A stretch of DNA of 64,000 nucleotides, from the NCBI RefSeq assembly GCF_021010565.1, contig NZ_JAJNAY010000001.1, forward strand, positions 434,001 through 498,000, in the 5' to 3' direction. The position numbers and the translations under genes are program-made. The DNA comes from Chryseobacterium turcicum. GTDB lineage: Bacteria > Bacteroidota > Bacteroidia > Flavobacteriales > Weeksellaceae. Below the pieces are notes generated by a model. It ran no database searches, was not told the origin of the DNA, and was given only the letters and a program-made list of their open reading frames with translations. Positions within the stretch are counted from its first letter, which is position 1; every line of letters begins with the position of its first letter. Of this stretch, positions 63,625-64,000 are shown piece after piece.

Positions 63625-64000
63625 CTAAGGAATCAAAATCTTCTCGCCTCCAAACTTCGGCTCCACACCAAATATAAAATCCAAAAAAACTTTTGCTCGA
63701 GCCAGTTTTTCTCTTGCATTGGTTTTTAAACCTGCATATTTATTGACATCTTTTGCATTGTAGCCCCACGCTTCAATATTGTTTTTTCTTGCGAGATAAA
63801 CGGCTCTTTCGTTATGAAATCTTTGTGAAATAATAATGTAAGAGTTTTGTCCGAAAATTTCTTTCGCTCTTAAAACAGAATCTAATGTTCTGAAACCTGC
63901 AAAATCTTCAAAAATCTTATCTGCGGGAACTCCGGCTTTGATGAGTTCGTTTTTCATTTCTTCAGGCTCGTTATAATCTTTCTGAGAATTATCACCGCTT
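63625..64000 (-). CDS. SanA/YdcF (DUF218)-type membrane protein, C-terminal part
   Basis: The reading frame runs off the right edge, so the N terminus is missing; the ATG at 63957 is internal. The edge begins SGDNSQKDYNEPEEM, followed by LIKAGVPADKIFEDFAGFRTLDSVLRAKEIF and IIISQRFHNERAVYLAR, the core of the SanA family. In E. coli, SanA affects envelope permeability to vancomycin at high temperature; the biochemical role is unknown. The C-terminal tail ends FGGEKILIP, as in other SanA proteins. It lies upstream of the CrtA-like gene in the same orientation. Confidence 0.85.
   Translation of the reverse strand, partial: SGDNSQKDYNEPEEMKNELIKAGVPADKIFEDFAGFRTLDSVLRAKEIFGQNSYIIISQRFHNERAVYLARKNNIEAWGYNAKDVNKYAGLKTNAREKLARAKVFLDFIFGVEPKFGGEKILIP

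Overview
The window comes from an AT-rich Bacteroidota chromosome, most likely a Flavobacteriia member of the Chryseobacterium type (Weeksellaceae). This is inferred from several signs: promoters of the form TTTG-N19/20-TAnnTTTG, almost no Shine-Dalgarno sites, lipoproteins with acidic residues after the lipobox cysteine, outer-membrane OMP_b-brl and TonB-type barrels, a fused ccoNO gene, HU-CCDC81, LytS/LytTR and DUF5694 families, and dispersed intergenic palindromes typical of this group. There is no phage, CRISPR array, intact insertion sequence, tRNA or rRNA gene.

Layout. 1-7.0 kb: the 3' part of an asparagine synthetase, a lipoprotein, serS, two tandem paralogous lipoproteins of an unrecognised family, an outer-membrane barrel and a DUF1566-type lipoprotein. 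7.0-17.0 kb (minus strand): the cbb3 oxidase locus ccoI-S-NO-Q-P-G-H plus a SafE/TauE-like membrane protein and a hydrolase. It is divergent from a Crp/Fnr-family regulator, with a palindrome between them. 17.8-19.6 kb: panB, a small membrane protein and an RluA-type pseudouridine synthase. 20.0-27.0 kb: a TPP riboswitch and the thiamin operon thiS-C-tenI/E-E-G-H-F, interrupted by a 331-bp imperfect palindrome. 27.2-34.6 kb: two outer-membrane OMP_b-brl_3 proteins, a DUF5694 protein and a LytS/LytTR pair. 34.6-36.7 kb: an AraC regulator and an acyltransferase. 36.8-42.2 kb: two different aconitases. 42.5-45.7 kb: a WG-repeat protein, then a second TPP riboswitch controlling a TonB-dependent receptor (probable thiamin uptake). 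46-51.9 kb: HU-CCDC81 protein, thioesterase, 2-hydroxyacid dehydrogenase, serine hydrolase, Ig-like lipoprotein and haem-binding protein. 51.9-54.5 kb (minus): enoyl-CoA hydratase, dCMP deaminase, XerD-type recombinase, NUDIX. 54.6-57.2 kb: catalase divergent from oxyR. 57.3-58.7 kb: a SAM-II-type riboswitch and metK. 59.4-64 kb: an ECF sigma factor followed by an unlisted 44-codon gene, a YjjG-type HAD phosphatase, trpS, a CrtA-like/unknown gene pair and a partial SanA-type protein.

How it fits together. Three metabolite-sensing leaders govern cofactor supply: TPP for synthesis and for uptake, and SAM for metK. In both TPP leaders the 5' strand of aptamer helix P1 is complementary to a segment that can also pair with the start codon of the downstream gene. 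This gives a simple mutually exclusive translational switch that does not depend on a Shine-Dalgarno sequence. The cco locus carries every gene expected for a high-affinity oxidase and its copper/haem assembly, and probably responds to the adjacent Crp/Fnr regulator. OxyR keeps the redox cysteine spacing of the E. coli protein and faces its likely target, catalase.

Limits: all calls are from reading the sequence and proteins by eye. No alignments, folding energies or database searches were run.
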